A stretch of DNA of 64,000 nt from Caryophanales bacterium (lineage in GTDB: Bacteria > Bacillota > Bacilli > CAJFEE01): contig JAQSYP010000008.1 of assembly GCA_029256085.1 (NCBI GenBank), positions 1 through 64,000 on the forward strand, given 5' to 3'. Below the pieces are notes generated by a model. It made no database searches. It saw only the letters and a program-made list of their open reading frames with translations, and was not told the origin of the DNA. Position numbers and translations under genes: made by a program. Each line of letters opens with the position of its first letter. Position 1 is the stretch's first letter. Positions 18,772 to 28,593 of the stretch are shown piece by piece.

Positions 18772-19386
18772 ATGGAAAACTGGCTAATTGGAATAATGAA
18801 TGAATTTGGTTATGTTGGGGTATTTTTCTTAATTGCATTGGAGAATATTTTTCCTCCAATTCCTTCAGAAGTGATTTTAACATTTGCGGGATTTATGACT
18901 ACATCAACAGATTTAAATATTTTTGGTGTAGTCCTTTCAGCAACTGCGGGTTCATTGGTTGGGGCGTGCGCTCTTTACCGAATTGGGTTATTGATGGATG
19001 TTGAAAGATTAGAAAAGGTTGTCGATCGATGGGGTACTATACTTCGATTAACAAAAAAAGATATTCATAAAGCTGATAATTGGTTTGATAAACATGGGTA
19101 TGTTACAGTTTTCTTATGTAGACTTATTCCATTAATTAGAAGTTTAATTTCGATACCAGCTGGTATGTCTAATATGAAATTCGGTACATTTTTAATTTAT
19201 ACAGCTGCTGGAACATTAATATGGAATATTGTATTGGTGTCATTAGGCGCATCTGTAGGAGAGAACTGGAAAGATATATTAAATTATTTTGAAATCTATT
19301 CCAAGTTAATTTATCTTCTAATAATAGTTACTATTGTGGTTATTACAAGTTTTTATATAAAAAAAGTAGTTAAAAAAATTTCATAA
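18772..19386 (+). CDS. DedA family membrane protein
   Basis: The 204-aa polytopic protein has the family's FLIALENIFPPIPSEVILTFAG near the N terminus and the conserved FLCRLIPLIRSLISIPAG (about 113-130), where the arginines matter for function. DedA proteins flip lipid carriers such as undecaprenyl phosphate or influence proton-motive force. AAGGAG sits before the ATG. The Mn2+ riboswitch directly upstream suggests expression rises with manganese. The exporter-like gene downstream is probably in the same transcript (24-57 base gap depending on its start). Confidence 0.92.
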   Translation: MENWLIGIMNEFGYVGVFFLIALENIFPPIPSEVILTFAGFMTTSTDLNIFGVVLSATAGSLVGACALYRIGLLMDVERLEKVVDRWGTILRLTKKDIHKADNWFDKHGYVTVFLCRLIPLIRSLISIPAGMSNMKFGTFLIYTAAGTLIWNIVLVSLGASVGENWKDILNYFEIYSKLIYLLIIVTIVVITSFYIKKVVKKIS

Positions 19387-19442
19387 AAAAGACTAAGGGG
19401 GAGACAAATATAACTTTTGGTCCAAGGATTTTAAAAACAGGT

Positions 19443-20471
19443 TTGGCAGTTTCGCTATCTATTTATATTTGTACGATTCTTCAAATGGAAAACTTTGTTT
19501 TTGCAGGTGTTGCGGCAATTTTAGCGGTTCAACCATCAGTATATCGTACTTGGAAACAACTTTTTGATCAAATTATTTCAAATACAATCGGTGCAGCTAT
19601 CTCATTGTTTTTCCTATATTACTTTGGCGAAAGTCCATTTATTATCGGAATTGTTATAATTTTAATGATTTCTTTAAGTATTAAATTAAAAATGGAAAAG
19701 AATATACCTCTTACCCTAGTCACAGTTATAGCTATAATGAGTGCTAAAGGGAGTGCAGATCTTTATTTTGCGATTGAAAGATTTTTAGTAATTTTAATTG
19801 GTACAAGTACTGCAATTCTAGTAAACATATTCATATATCCGCCAAAGTATAAGAATAAATATATACAAGAAGTTGAAACAACCTTTCAAAAAATGTCGGT
19901 ATTAATGAGAACTGCAATTTCAAATGAATTGACAGAAGCGTCATATAAAGAAGTTAATAAGAAATTTAAGAAAGATTTATTGAAATTAGAAGAGAAATTT
20001 AAGTTGTTTGATGAGGAAAGAGAGAAACTAGGTAAGTCAAACGAATTAAATACGAGAGAAATTATTTTATTTAAACAGATGCTTAAGGTTTTGCAAGAGG
20101 GAAGTCAACTATTAGAAAATATCGAAGAACACTATCAAGGTAAAATTGATGATGAAGATAAAATATTCGATCAACAACTAGAAGAATTAATAAAGTATCA
20201 TGAATACTTATTATTTAAATACTCAGGTAAGATAAAAGGAAATCATCGTATTACAGACAACAATATATTATTGGAGAAAGATAAGTTTTATGACAAGGTA
20301 TTAGAATTTTATCTTGTAAATAAAGAAAAGAAACTTCGAAATATGATTATTGCTTCTTCGATAGTTGATTACTCGTTTCACCTGGAGCGATTAGAGAAAA
20401 TGATTAATAATTATCATAAAATAAGGGACACAAAGAAGAGTGAAGTTAGTAATAGTTCCACCAATATATAA
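19443..20471 (+). CDS. Aromatic acid exporter family (FUSC/ArAE_1-like) protein
   Basis: The protein has four to five N-terminal membrane segments including FVFAGVAAILAVQPSVYRTW, and a charged cytoplasmic C-terminal half (about residues 135-342), the layout of the ArAE_1/DUF939 family (YgaE/YqjA-like). The coordinate given uses the first standard start, a TTG with no ribosome site. The true start is probably the ATA at 19410. It follows AAGGGGGAG by 7 bases and adds TFGPRILKTG, which families of this type normally carry at the N terminus. Transport substrate unknown; likely cotranscribed with dedA. Confidence 0.82.
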   Translation: MAVSLSIYICTILQMENFVFAGVAAILAVQPSVYRTWKQLFDQIISNTIGAAISLFFLYYFGESPFIIGIVIILMISLSIKLKMEKNIPLTLVTVIAIMSAKGSADLYFAIERFLVILIGTSTAILVNIFIYPPKYKNKYIQEVETTFQKMSVLMRTAISNELTEASYKEVNKKFKKDLLKLEEKFKLFDEEREKLGKSNELNTREIILFKQMLKVLQEGSQLLENIEEHYQGKIDDEDKIFDQQLEELIKYHEYLLFKYSGKIKGNHRITDNNILLEKDKFYDKVLEFYLVNKEKKLRNMIIASSIVDYSFHLERLEKMINNYHKIRDTKKSEVSNSSTNI

Positions 20472-20506
20472 AAGTCAGGTGCTTGTGTACCTGACTTTTA
20501 TTTTTT
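20470..20506. terminator. Bidirectional terminator
   Basis: Perfect 11-bp stem AAAAGTCAGGT / ACCTGACTTTT, T-rich on both strands, between convergent genes. Confidence 0.9.
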
Positions 20507-21127
20507 CTAATATGCAATACCAACTCGAGTCTTAATATAGTCTCTACTTTCAATTTGTTTGTATGCAAACTCCGCTGTGTCATAAACTGAAATTTCTACG
20601 CCACCATCAGGCAAAAAGTTACGCTCGACACGGTAATTGCCTAAATGCTCTCCGTCTGGTAAATACGTAGGACATACAATAGTCCAATCAATGTCGGATT
20701 GCTCAAGAATATTAAATACTTTATGATGGTCCTCAGCAGCAGTTGTGGACTTCCTTTTCGATTCACTTGATTGATAGCGAAGCAAATGTGGTTCGACTCT
20801 GCTTTGAAGAATGCCACCTGTTCCTATTGTAATAATTCGTTTAACACCTTCTGCTACCATTTCCCTAATTATGAAAGGCATGCTATCTGATAAAGTAGTT
20901 ACCCCATCTGTGTTTAATGCACTTATAACTACGTCTTGCCCTTTAACAACTTCCCCAATAATATTTGAATCTAGAACGTTACCTTTTATAACAGTTAAGT
21001 TCGCATCTTCTATTTGGATTTTTTCAGGGTTACGAACTAAAATTGTGACATTATGTTTATCTTGAAGAGCATAATTAAGTAATTGTTTTCCAACCCGTCC
21101 GGTTGCCCCTAAAATTAAAATGTTCAT
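20507..21127 (-). CDS. NAD(P)H-binding oxidoreductase (NmrA/SDR-like)
   Basis: The 206-aa protein opens MNILILGATGRVGKQLL, a G-x-x-G-x-x-G dinucleotide site, and has VVISALNTDG and IDWTIVCPTYLPDG as in atypical short-chain dehydrogenases of the NmrA/YwnB type. The usual catalytic Tyr-x3-Lys is not evident, so it may bind NAD(P) without classic SDR catalysis. The start is the ATG at 21127 after GGAGGT; a start 15 bases upstream would contain that ribosome site. Confidence 0.85.
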   Translation of the reverse strand: MNILILGATGRVGKQLLNYALQDKHNVTILVRNPEKIQIEDANLTVIKGNVLDSNIIGEVVKGQDVVISALNTDGVTTLSDSMPFIIREMVAEGVKRIITIGTGGILQSRVEPHLLRYQSSESKRKSTTAAEDHHKVFNILEQSDIDWTIVCPTYLPDGEHLGNYRVERNFLPDGGVEISVYDTAEFAYKQIESRDYIKTRVGIAY

Positions 21128-21268
21128 ATTTATTACCTCCAATTATCAAATACCAATTATATACCATTACAATGTTCATCGTAACTAGTAAAATGACTAA
21201 AAACTGAACTGAATAGGTAGTTGTGCTATAATTATTAAGAATTCTGACTTTTATAAGGAGTTGTTTTG

Positions 21269-22213
21269 ATGCCTAAGAATAGTCAACAAGCTATACATAA
21301 AATATTAAATAATATCGATTCAGTAATTATTGGTAAAAGAAATGTTGCGGAGCTTTGCGTTATGGCATTACTAGCTGATGGACATGTACTCTTAGAGGAT
21401 GTTCCTGGTGTTGGTAAGACTATGATGATTAGAGCACTAGCAAAGTCAATAGATGCCAAATTTAAACGTATTCAATTCACCTCAGACCTCCTTCCATCAG
21501 ACGTAACTGGTTCATCAATTTTCCATCCGAAAACAGGAGAATTTTATTTTAGACAAGGGCCAATAATGGCAAATATTGTTCTTGCTGATGAAATAAACCG
21601 AGCATCACCTAAAACACAATCGGCTCTCCTTGAAGGTATGGGTGAGAAAAGTGTCACGGTCGATGGTACAACATACGAATTAAACTCACCATTCCTAGTA
21701 TTTGCTACTCAGAACCCGATTGATTATGAGGGTACATCCCCACTTCCAGAAGCACAACTCGATAGATTTCTTTTCAAAATTAATTTAGAATATCCTACAT
21801 TTACTGATGAAGTTGAAATTTTAACAAAACATACTGATCACCAACCGATTGAAGATATTAGATCGGTTATTAATACACATGAAATTTTGGATCTGCAAAA
21901 GGATTTAAAGATTATCTACATTGACAACAATATTAAACAATACATTGTAAATATCGTACAGCAAACTAGAAATCACAAAATGATTACACTAGGTATTAGC
22001 CCTCGGGGGACAATCGCGCTAATGAAGGCTTCGCAAGCTTGTGCTTATCTTAGAGGGAGGGACTTTGTGACTCCTGATGATGTTCAATACGTTGCAAAAT
22101 ACGTTTGTGTTCACCGATTAATAATAGCATCAGAAGCTAGATTTAATGGTCAATCAGCTAGTGAAATATTTGATGATGTTGTTAAAAACACACCAGTTCC
22201 GATAACAAGGTAA
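21269..22213 (+). CDS. MoxR family AAA+ ATPase
   Basis: The 314-aa protein has Walker A in EDVPGVGKTMMIRALAKS (about 43-60), the VLADEINRASPKTQSALLEG Walker B and pore-side segment, sensor FATQNPIDYEGTSPLPEAQL, and a C-terminal lid. MoxR ATPases act as chaperones for vWA-domain partners, here the DUF58 protein encoded 5 bases downstream. Start at the ATG after AAGGAG. Corresponds to B. subtilis yeaC of the yeaC-yeaD-yebA operon. Confidence 0.93.
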   Translation: MPKNSQQAIHKILNNIDSVIIGKRNVAELCVMALLADGHVLLEDVPGVGKTMMIRALAKSIDAKFKRIQFTSDLLPSDVTGSSIFHPKTGEFYFRQGPIMANIVLADEINRASPKTQSALLEGMGEKSVTVDGTTYELNSPFLVFATQNPIDYEGTSPLPEAQLDRFLFKINLEYPTFTDEVEILTKHTDHQPIEDIRSVINTHEILDLQKDLKIIYIDNNIKQYIVNIVQQTRNHKMITLGISPRGTIALMKASQACAYLRGRDFVTPDDVQYVAKYVCVHRLIIASEARFNGQSASEIFDDVVKNTPVPITR

Positions 22214-22218
22214 TTGCA

Positions 22219-23370
22219 ATGAATAAATTAAAAAATTTTTATAAGAAAATAAAATTACCGCTTTATATTTCACTTACCATAATTACTATAATTTTATTTG
22301 CTCTCTTTCAAGGGAATTTTGTTAGTTGGTTCGTTTTATACGCTGTTCTACCTATTGTTTTAATCGCAATTAGTCTATTAATCTATCCTGTTAGTAAAAT
22401 TATCGTAGATCGTATAGTAAATTACGAGAGATTAGGTAATAGAAATATTGAGGTAGATGTAGTTTTCGAGATTCCTTTTCCAATAGTAGGTGGATGGCTC
22501 TCAGTTAAGGATGATTCTCCAATTAGTAAACAAGAGAGGATATTTTTAACGCTGTTCAATAAAAAATACGTAATTAACTATATTATTAGTAATGCCTCTA
22601 GAGGAGAGCATGTTTTTAATAACATAACTTTTAATATAGGAGATTATTTCGGGTTTTATAATAAAGAGGTAATTATTGAGAAAATTGATAGAGTTGTAAT
22701 TTTTCCGAGGTATGTTGAATATAAGTTTCCTCAAATAATAACTAGTAATGAAAATGGATTTCGGCAAAACAGCACGAGACAGAAGGATTATGATAACGTC
22801 ATCGGAACAAGGCAATATCAGAAGGGTGATAAATTCACTTGGATAGATTGGAAAGCAAGTGCTAGAAAACAGGAACTAATAAGTAAGGAATTTAGCGACA
22901 ACAGGAAAGATGAGATTGTAATTATATTAGATGGTAAAGAGCACGAGTACTTTGAGGCGAAAATGACATTGGCAATGACACTTGTTATGTCATTAACTAA
23001 AAATAAACAAGATGCTTCAATACTGATTTCAGGTGAACAAATTAATGAATTCCGGATAAACAAAGATATTTCAAAAAATGAAGAAATATTTCTAGAACTT
23101 ACTAGGTTAGTTGGGGTTAGTAATTCTAAAACAACTAGGTTATTAAGAAATACTGAAATAAGTTTTAATATAGTTCTCGTTATAAATGAGGCAAAAACAG
23201 AAATTTTAATAGAATTAGAAAAATATAAATTTAGGAACAACAGCGTATTAGTCTATTACGTTAATTCTGGAGCTGTACCTGAGGAACTTTTAAAAACTAA
23301 AGCTAAAATTATTCAAGTACAACCTGTAGATCGGGATTCTATAAAGTTCGGAGGTGAATTTTATGGATAA
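22219..23370 (+). CDS. DUF58 (vWA-like) membrane protein
   Basis: The 383-aa protein has two N-terminal membrane helices (about 15-60), a beta-rich region and the DUF58 signature GDKFTWIDWKASARKQELISK (about 200-220), then a von Willebrand factor A-like domain starting EIVIILDG. It probably works with the MoxR ATPase and the transglutaminase in an envelope process that is still undefined. It overlaps the next gene by 8 bases. Equivalent to B. subtilis yeaD. Confidence 0.9.
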   Translation: MNKLKNFYKKIKLPLYISLTIITIILFALFQGNFVSWFVLYAVLPIVLIAISLLIYPVSKIIVDRIVNYERLGNRNIEVDVVFEIPFPIVGGWLSVKDDSPISKQERIFLTLFNKKYVINYIISNASRGEHVFNNITFNIGDYFGFYNKEVIIEKIDRVVIFPRYVEYKFPQIITSNENGFRQNSTRQKDYDNVIGTRQYQKGDKFTWIDWKASARKQELISKEFSDNRKDEIVIILDGKEHEYFEAKMTLAMTLVMSLTKNKQDASILISGEQINEFRINKDISKNEEIFLELTRLVGVSNSKTTRLLRNTEISFNIVLVINEAKTEILIELEKYKFRNNSVLVYYVNSGAVPEELLKTKAKIIQVQPVDRDSIKFGGEFYG

Positions 23371-25459
23371 GATAACTCGAACGATATTACTGTTGTTTTG
23401 CACGTATTTATTCATAGAATTATTACTTCCTTTACAAATGCTCGTTGCTGAGATGGATGTTACATTATTCATAAAGTTTATAGTAGTATACTATTTTTTA
23501 AGTATACTCAAGCTTGCTTTATGGAAGAGATCGTTAATTATTTCTCTGACAGGCTTCTACCTACTAAGGGAATATTACTATAATAGTATTTTTAGTTGGG
23601 TATTTAAACTTATTAGAAGATTAGCTAGCGATACGTTCGGATTTTTCCATGGTGATTTTTTATCTGCAGCTGATCAAACTTTAACATTTTACATGCTGCT
23701 TGGATTAGGAATTGGTGCTTTTTTAGTAGAATATCTTATTTTAAAAAAGCATGCCGTAAAGTTTCTAGTTGTACTATTAATTATTTATATTGGAGCTTTG
23801 GATGCATTTACGGGTTATTTTGGTAATGTTCCAATTATAAGATTAGTAGTCCTTAGCTTACTTGTTTTTTCACTCATTAGAATGTCAAATCTGAAAGTTG
23901 ATTTTAGGTGGCTTATACCTGTTTCTGTTTTTATATCGATTTTAGTCACTAGTGGTTATTTTCTTCCTAAACATAAGGCGATGCTACCAGATCCAGTGCC
24001 ATTTATGGAAAAGTATATAACTGGTAAAGAAAAAGGTAGTGGGGCTGCAGTATCTGGACTTGATGGGGATGATCGAAAACTTGGCGGAGATTTGGTGCAG
24101 AGTAACGAGGTAGTTTTCCATGCTGAAATTAATAGGAATGAAAGCCCGTATTGGCGTGTAGGAGTAAAAGATTTCTACACTGGAAAAGGCTGGACGATGT
24201 TTAATGATGGTGAAGAGTTTGATAACGGAGTAGGTAATCAATTTGATTTTTTCGATTCTCTAATATATAAAAACTTCAAAGAGGATACTACAGCGAGAGT
24301 GACTCTGTCAAAGGAATCAAAACAAATATTTTTTCCAAATAATACCGTTGAAATCCAATTTCCAGACCAAATTGGCACCACTAAAAACTATACTCAAGAC
24401 TCTCTGTCGGTGAGCGAATATTTTTCCGTAAAAAAATATACAGTTGTATACCCACGGTTAAATTACATCGAGACTGAGTTAAGGGCTGCTGATAAAAATC
24501 CTTGGTCAGAGATTACACCTGACGACAAAATAATGTACACTCGCCTTCCAAGTATTTTGCCAGATCGAGTAAAGGATTTATCCCAAAAAATTGTAACTGA
24601 AGCTAATGCCACCACTAATTTTGATAAAGTTAAGGCGATTGAAAATTTCTTAAGAAGTGGAGAGTATGTTTACGACACAAAAAATGTCCCTTACCCAAGT
24701 AGAAATCAAGATTATGTAGATCAATTTTTGTTTGAAACTAAGAGAGGGTATTGCAACAATTTTTCAACAGCAATGATAGTTTTATTAAGAGCTCAAGATA
24801 TTCCTGCACGTTGGGTAAAAGGTTATGCGAGTGGCGAGTTTGTTGAACGGATTAAGGGTGGAACTTATAAATACATTGTTAAGGAAAGAGATGCTCATTC
24901 ATGGGTAGAAGTCTTTTTTTCTGGAATTGGTTGGGTTGAATTTGAGCCGACTGTAAGTTTTGACCGACTTGAAACCGTTGAAAAGGAAAAAAAGCCAATC
25001 AAAATTGGTAAAGAAGAACCAGTCAGTACAGTTGCTACTCCTAAAAAGGTACAAAAGGATAACGTAGAAGTTGTTAATAAAGGTAATCCAGCGTCATTTG
25101 AGATTAATCCTATGTTACTATTCTGTTATATTTTAGTTTTTGCAGGAGTAATATACGGCATTTGGTCATGGAGAACACGTTGGATACCATCGTTCTACGT
25201 AATGATTTTCAAATATTGGCGTAATGATAGAGCCTTTGTGGCCGCATATACAGCACTGCTTGCCCAACTTTATAGACTCGGTCTAGAACGTAGAAAAGGT
25301 CAGACATTGAGTGATTTTTCTAGAATAGTCGACCATCATTTTGAAACGATAGAAATGACTGCATTAACTCGAGAATACGAGCGACTCATCTATAATAACG
25401 GTACGGATGCAGATTGGTATAAACAATGGTCAAGTATAATTTCAAAAGTAAGTATTTAA
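23363..25459 (+). CDS. TgpA-like membrane transglutaminase
   Basis: The 698-aa protein has about six N-terminal membrane helices (to about residue 210), an extracytoplasmic transglutaminase-core domain with the catalytic cysteine in KRGYCNNFSTAMIVLL and the histidine in ERDAHSWVEVFF, followed by WVEFEPT. One more membrane helix lies near 580, and a cytoplasmic DUF4129-like tail ends the protein. It matches B. subtilis yebA. The start is the ATG at 23363, 6 bases after GGAGGTG. Confidence 0.92.
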   Translation: MDKITRTILLLFCTYLFIELLLPLQMLVAEMDVTLFIKFIVVYYFLSILKLALWKRSLIISLTGFYLLREYYYNSIFSWVFKLIRRLASDTFGFFHGDFLSAADQTLTFYMLLGLGIGAFLVEYLILKKHAVKFLVVLLIIYIGALDAFTGYFGNVPIIRLVVLSLLVFSLIRMSNLKVDFRWLIPVSVFISILVTSGYFLPKHKAMLPDPVPFMEKYITGKEKGSGAAVSGLDGDDRKLGGDLVQSNEVVFHAEINRNESPYWRVGVKDFYTGKGWTMFNDGEEFDNGVGNQFDFFDSLIYKNFKEDTTARVTLSKESKQIFFPNNTVEIQFPDQIGTTKNYTQDSLSVSEYFSVKKYTVVYPRLNYIETELRAADKNPWSEITPDDKIMYTRLPSILPDRVKDLSQKIVTEANATTNFDKVKAIENFLRSGEYVYDTKNVPYPSRNQDYVDQFLFETKRGYCNNFSTAMIVLLRAQDIPARWVKGYASGEFVERIKGGTYKYIVKERDAHSWVEVFFSGIGWVEFEPTVSFDRLETVEKEKKPIKIGKEEPVSTVATPKKVQKDNVEVVNKGNPASFEINPMLLFCYILVFAGVIYGIWSWRTRWIPSFYVMIFKYWRNDRAFVAAYTALLAQLYRLGLERRKGQTLSDFSRIVDHHFETIEMTALTREYERLIYNNGTDADWYKQWSSIISKVSI

Positions 25460-25495
25460 ACCTTGGATAGGTATGAGTCCGAGGTTTTCTTTATT
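25459..25495 (+). terminator. Terminator of the moxR-DUF58-tgpA operon
   Basis: Stem AACCTTGGA / TCCGAGGTT (one G-T pair) with a 10-nt loop, then TTTCTTTATTTG. The stem starts inside the tgpA stop codon. Confidence 0.75.
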
Positions 25496-25508
25496 TGTTT
25501 TCCAAATA

Positions 25509-25627
25509 TTTTTCGACAAGAGCGTACGGAAAATTATAATTTTCGTACATAAAATTCTTACTTAGGTACACAAAATTAAATTTTGCGAACGAAAACTAAG
25601 AAAATACGTACATAAACTAAATTTTAA
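25509..25627 (+). repeat. 21-bp periodic array, CGTACAT type (5 units)
   Basis: Anchor TTTTTCGACA occupies 25509-25518. Unit heads start at 25523 (CGTACGG), 25544 (CGTACAT), 25565 (GGTACAC), 25586 (CGAACGA) and 25607 (CGTACAT), exactly 21 bp apart, with A/T-rich variable tails. The first head is 14 bp from the anchor start. It lies behind tgpA, reading in the gene's direction. Confidence 0.85.
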
Positions 25628-25691
25628 ATATTGAAAATGAAATTTTGACCACCCAAATATACAGTTTTATATTAGTAGTGAGGTGATTTAT

Positions 25692-26698
25692 ATGTTTATG
25701 AAACCCATTTCGACTCCAAAAAAAGTAAAAATACTCGATGCTTTGACTAGGAGACTACCTTCTGACCATAAATCCTATAATAAAGTTAAAAATGACTTTG
25801 GAAAATTTAACGCAGGCTATATAGGTGAAAAATCATTAGAATACTTTTTAGAAAAACTTCAGAAAGAAAATACTTCATACTACATGATTTAAAACTTAAG
25901 ATTGAAAATTATACGTTTCAGATGGATTTTTTATTGTTTACATTAAAATATGCAGTTATTTTAGAAGTTAAAAATATTGTAGGTATACTTGAATTCGATG
26001 ATCAATTCCACCAATTAATTCGTGTGACTGATGATGGTAGCAAAGAGGCTTTTTCTGATCCGGTTGTGCAAGTTCAGGAATGTAGAAGAAATTTAATAAA
26101 ATGGCTTAGTAAGTTTAGCTTTAAAAGTATACCGATTATTCCGTTAGTAGTAGCTGCTAATCAGAAATCAATAATTAAAACTAATTCGAATAGTAGAAAA
26201 TTTAAAGAGATGATAATCAAAAGTAACTACTTACTAACGAAACTAGATTTAATTGATAGTCAATATAACGATGAATTACTAGAACGTAATGAAGTTAGAA
26301 GAATATGCAAAAATCTAATAACTAAACATATTGAAGATGGTTATGAAATATTAAATACATACGGAGTAAATGAAAATGACATAAAGAGAGGGATTTATTG
26401 CTTGTTGTGTAACGCATTTAATGTTAAAAGGCAAAGTGACACGTGGATTTGTGAAATCTGCAAAAGTTGTAACAAAAAGGGATATATTCAAGCTTTAAAT
26501 GATTACATTCTATTAAAGGATAATAAAATTACTAATAAGGAATTTAGGTTGTTTACAAGTACAGAATCCAATAGAGTTTTTCATAATATTGCACTTCTAG
26601 AAAATCTTAAATATGAGGGGAAAGGAAAAAATTCTAAATACATACTACCTAAAAACGGCTTCTCAATCCCAAAACATTCACTTGAAAAAACTACTTAA
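25692..26698 (+). pseudogene. NERD-domain protein gene disrupted by a frameshift
   Basis: An ATG at 25692 after GAGGTG opens a frame with FNAGYIGEKSLEYFLEKLQ, the N-terminal NERD motif, but it stops at 25892. In another frame, from about 25880, HDLKLKIENYTFQMDFLLFT continues the domain without a gap, followed by AVILEVKNIVG (nuclease-like core). A zinc-ribbon-type CLLCNAF...ICEICKSC comes near the C terminus. One frameshift near 25875-25885 explains both pieces. Intact relatives are single genes of about 330 codons. The remaining 777-bp frame could still give a truncated protein from the ATG at 25922. Confidence 0.8.
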
Positions 26699-26723
26699 AA
26701 ATGTTTTACTGTTAATATGTGAT

Positions 26724-26917
26724 TTGACAAAAATCAACAATATGTGCGCTAAATAGTAATAATCTATTAATATATTAAATTTGTCTCATATATACTCGGA
26801 AATATGGTCCGAGAGTCTCTACCGGGTTACCGTAAACAACCTGACTATGAAGGCGAGTGTTCGGTTATATATTTAACCATTAAGAAGAATACTGCCTTAT
26901 ATAGGTGTATTCTTTTT
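26724..26917 (+). promoter_or_regulatory. Guanine riboswitch and terminator upstream of guaA
   Basis: A -35-like TTGACA is at 26724-26729 (no convincing -10 at standard spacing). The purine aptamer spans about 26783-26853 with ATATGG, GTCTCTACCGGG and CCTGACTATG; the C in GACTATG specifies guanine/hypoxanthine. A terminator, AAGAATAC.../AGG.GTATTCTT plus Ts, follows at 26885-26917. Ligand binding is predicted to favour termination and switch guaA off. Confidence 0.92.
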
Positions 26918-26953
26918 TGTTTTTGAAAAACAAAATTCAGGAGGAACGATTTA

Positions 26954-28495
26954 GTGAAAAATCCAATTAAAGATTTCATCTTAGTTCTTGATTTTGGAAG
27001 TCAGTATAACCAACTTATCACGCGCAGAATTCGTGAATTCGGAGTGTATAGTGAGCTTCAACCACACACACTTACAATCGAAGAAATTAAGAAATTAAAC
27101 CCAACTGGAATTATTCTGTCGGGTGGACCAAATAGTGTTTATGACGAGAATTCATTCCGTTGTGATGAAGAAATTTTCAGCTTAGGAATTCCAGTTCTTG
27201 GAATTTGCTACGGTATGCAGTTAATTACACACCTTTTCAATGGTAAAGTTGAAGGTTCAGAGCACCGTGAGTATGGTAAAGCAGTTTTAACAGCGAAAAA
27301 CAACTATAAAATTTTTGATGCTATTCCTGAAGAATCTGTAGTTTGGATGTCGCATGGCGATAAAGTTACTGAAGTTCCACAAGGATTTGAAGTTATTGCA
27401 ACAAGTGCAACTTGCCCAATTGCGGCATTTAGTAACGAAGAAGCTCGTGTATATGGTGTACAGTTCCATCCAGAAGTACAACATTCTGAGTTCGGGTTCA
27501 ACCTATTAGAAAACTTCGTATTCAAAATTTGTGGCTGCGAAAAGAGTTGGTCAATGGAGAACTTCATTGAAATGGAAATGCAAAAGATTCGTGAAACAGT
27601 TGGCGATAAGCAAGTGTTATGTGCGCTTAGTGGTGGAGTAGATTCATCAGTAGTAGCTGTACTTATTCATAAAGCAATTGGTGACCAACTTACATGTATG
27701 TTTGTTGACCATGGCCTACTTCGTAAAGGCGAAGCTGAAAGTGTAATGAAAACTTTTAGTGAAGGTTTCCATATGAAAGTATTAAAAATTGATGCAAAAG
27801 AACGATTTATGAGTAAGCTTGCTGGTGTATCTGATCCAGAGAAAAAACGTAAAATTATCGGAAATGAATTTATATATGTGTTTGATGAAGAAGCGACGAA
27901 ACTTGAAGGTATTGATTATCTGGCACAAGGTACTTTATACACTGATATTATTGAGAGTGGAACAGCAACTGCCGAAACAATCAAATCACATCATAACGTT
28001 GGTGGACTTCCTGAAGATATGAGCTTTGAATTAATAGAGCCACTTAACACTCTTTTTAAAGATGAAGTTCGTGCACTAGGAAAAGAATTAGGGTTACCTG
28101 ACGAAATCGTTTGGAGACAACCATTTCCAGGACCTGGTCTAGGAATAAGAGTATTAGGCGAAATTACAGAAGATAAACTTTATATTGTTCGTGAGTCAGA
28201 TGCTATTCTTCGTGAAGAGATTAAGAACCACGGGCTTGAAAGAGAAATTTGGCAATATTTCACAGTACTTCCTGATATTAGAAGCGTAGGAGTTATGGGA
28301 GATCAAAGAACATATGATTACACTGTTGGAATAAGAGCAGTAACTTCAATTGACGGTATGACATCTGATTGGGCGAGAATTCCATGGGATGTTTTACAAG
28401 TAATCTCTACTAGAATCGTAAACGAAGTTCCGCATGTAAACAGAATCGTTTATGACATTACGAGTAAACCACCTTCAACAATCGAATGGGAATAA
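26954..28495 (+). CDS. guaA: GMP synthase (glutamine-hydrolysing)
   Basis: The 513-aa enzyme converts XMP, ATP and glutamine to GMP. The N-terminal class I glutamine amidotransferase has the nucleophile in GICYGMQLI, with the His/Glu pair in [13 protein letters not shown]. The ATP-pyrophosphatase domain has the P-loop [12 protein letters not shown], and the C-terminal dimerisation domain ends TIEWE. The start is GTG after CAGGAGGA. The stop codon abuts the PurR box of pbuG. Confidence 0.98.
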   Translation: MKNPIKDFILVLDFGSQYNQLITRRIREFGVYSELQPHTLTIEEIKKLNPTGIILSGGPNSVYDENSFRCDEEIFSLGIPVLGICYGMQLITHLFNGKVEGSEHREYGKAVLTAKNNYKIFDAIPEESVVWMSHGDKVTEVPQGFEVIATSATCPIAAFSNEEARVYGVQFHPEVQHSEFGFNLLENFVFKICGCEKSWSMENFIEMEMQKIRETVGDKQVLCALSGGVDSSVVAVLIHKAIGDQLTCMFVDHGLLRKGEAESVMKTFSEGFHMKVLKIDAKERFMSKLAGVSDPEKKRKIIGNEFIYVFDEEATKLEGIDYLAQGTLYTDIIESGTATAETIKSHHNVGGLPEDMSFELIEPLNTLFKDEVRALGKELGLPDEIVWRQPFPGPGLGIRVLGEITEDKLYIVRESDAILREEIKNHGLEREIWQYFTVLPDIRSVGVMGDQRTYDYTVGIRAVTSIDGMTSDWARIPWDVLQVISTRIVNEVPHVNRIVYDITSKPPSTIEWE

Positions 28496-28570
28496 CCGAA
28501 CGTTATGTTAAAAAACATATAAAAATGTTCGTAAAAAATCATTGACGATTATTTTAAGAAATGATAAAGT
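28496..28570 (+). promoter_or_regulatory. PurR box pair and sigma-A promoter of pbuG
   Basis: CCGAACGTT (28496-28504) and its inverted partner AATGTTCGT (28524-28532) match the Bacillus PurBox pair. A promoter follows: TTGACG (28542-28547), 17 bp, TAAAGT (28565-28570). PurR binding, relieved by PRPP, would repress pbuG, as known in B. subtilis. Confidence 0.8.
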
Positions 28571-28593
28571 AATAGAGTAATTAAAAAACGAAA

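Noticed and set aside
25509-25627. CRISPR array
   Set aside because: Repeats are short imperfect heads in a 21-bp unit, not 24-37-bp identical repeats with unique spacers; no cas genes in the window.
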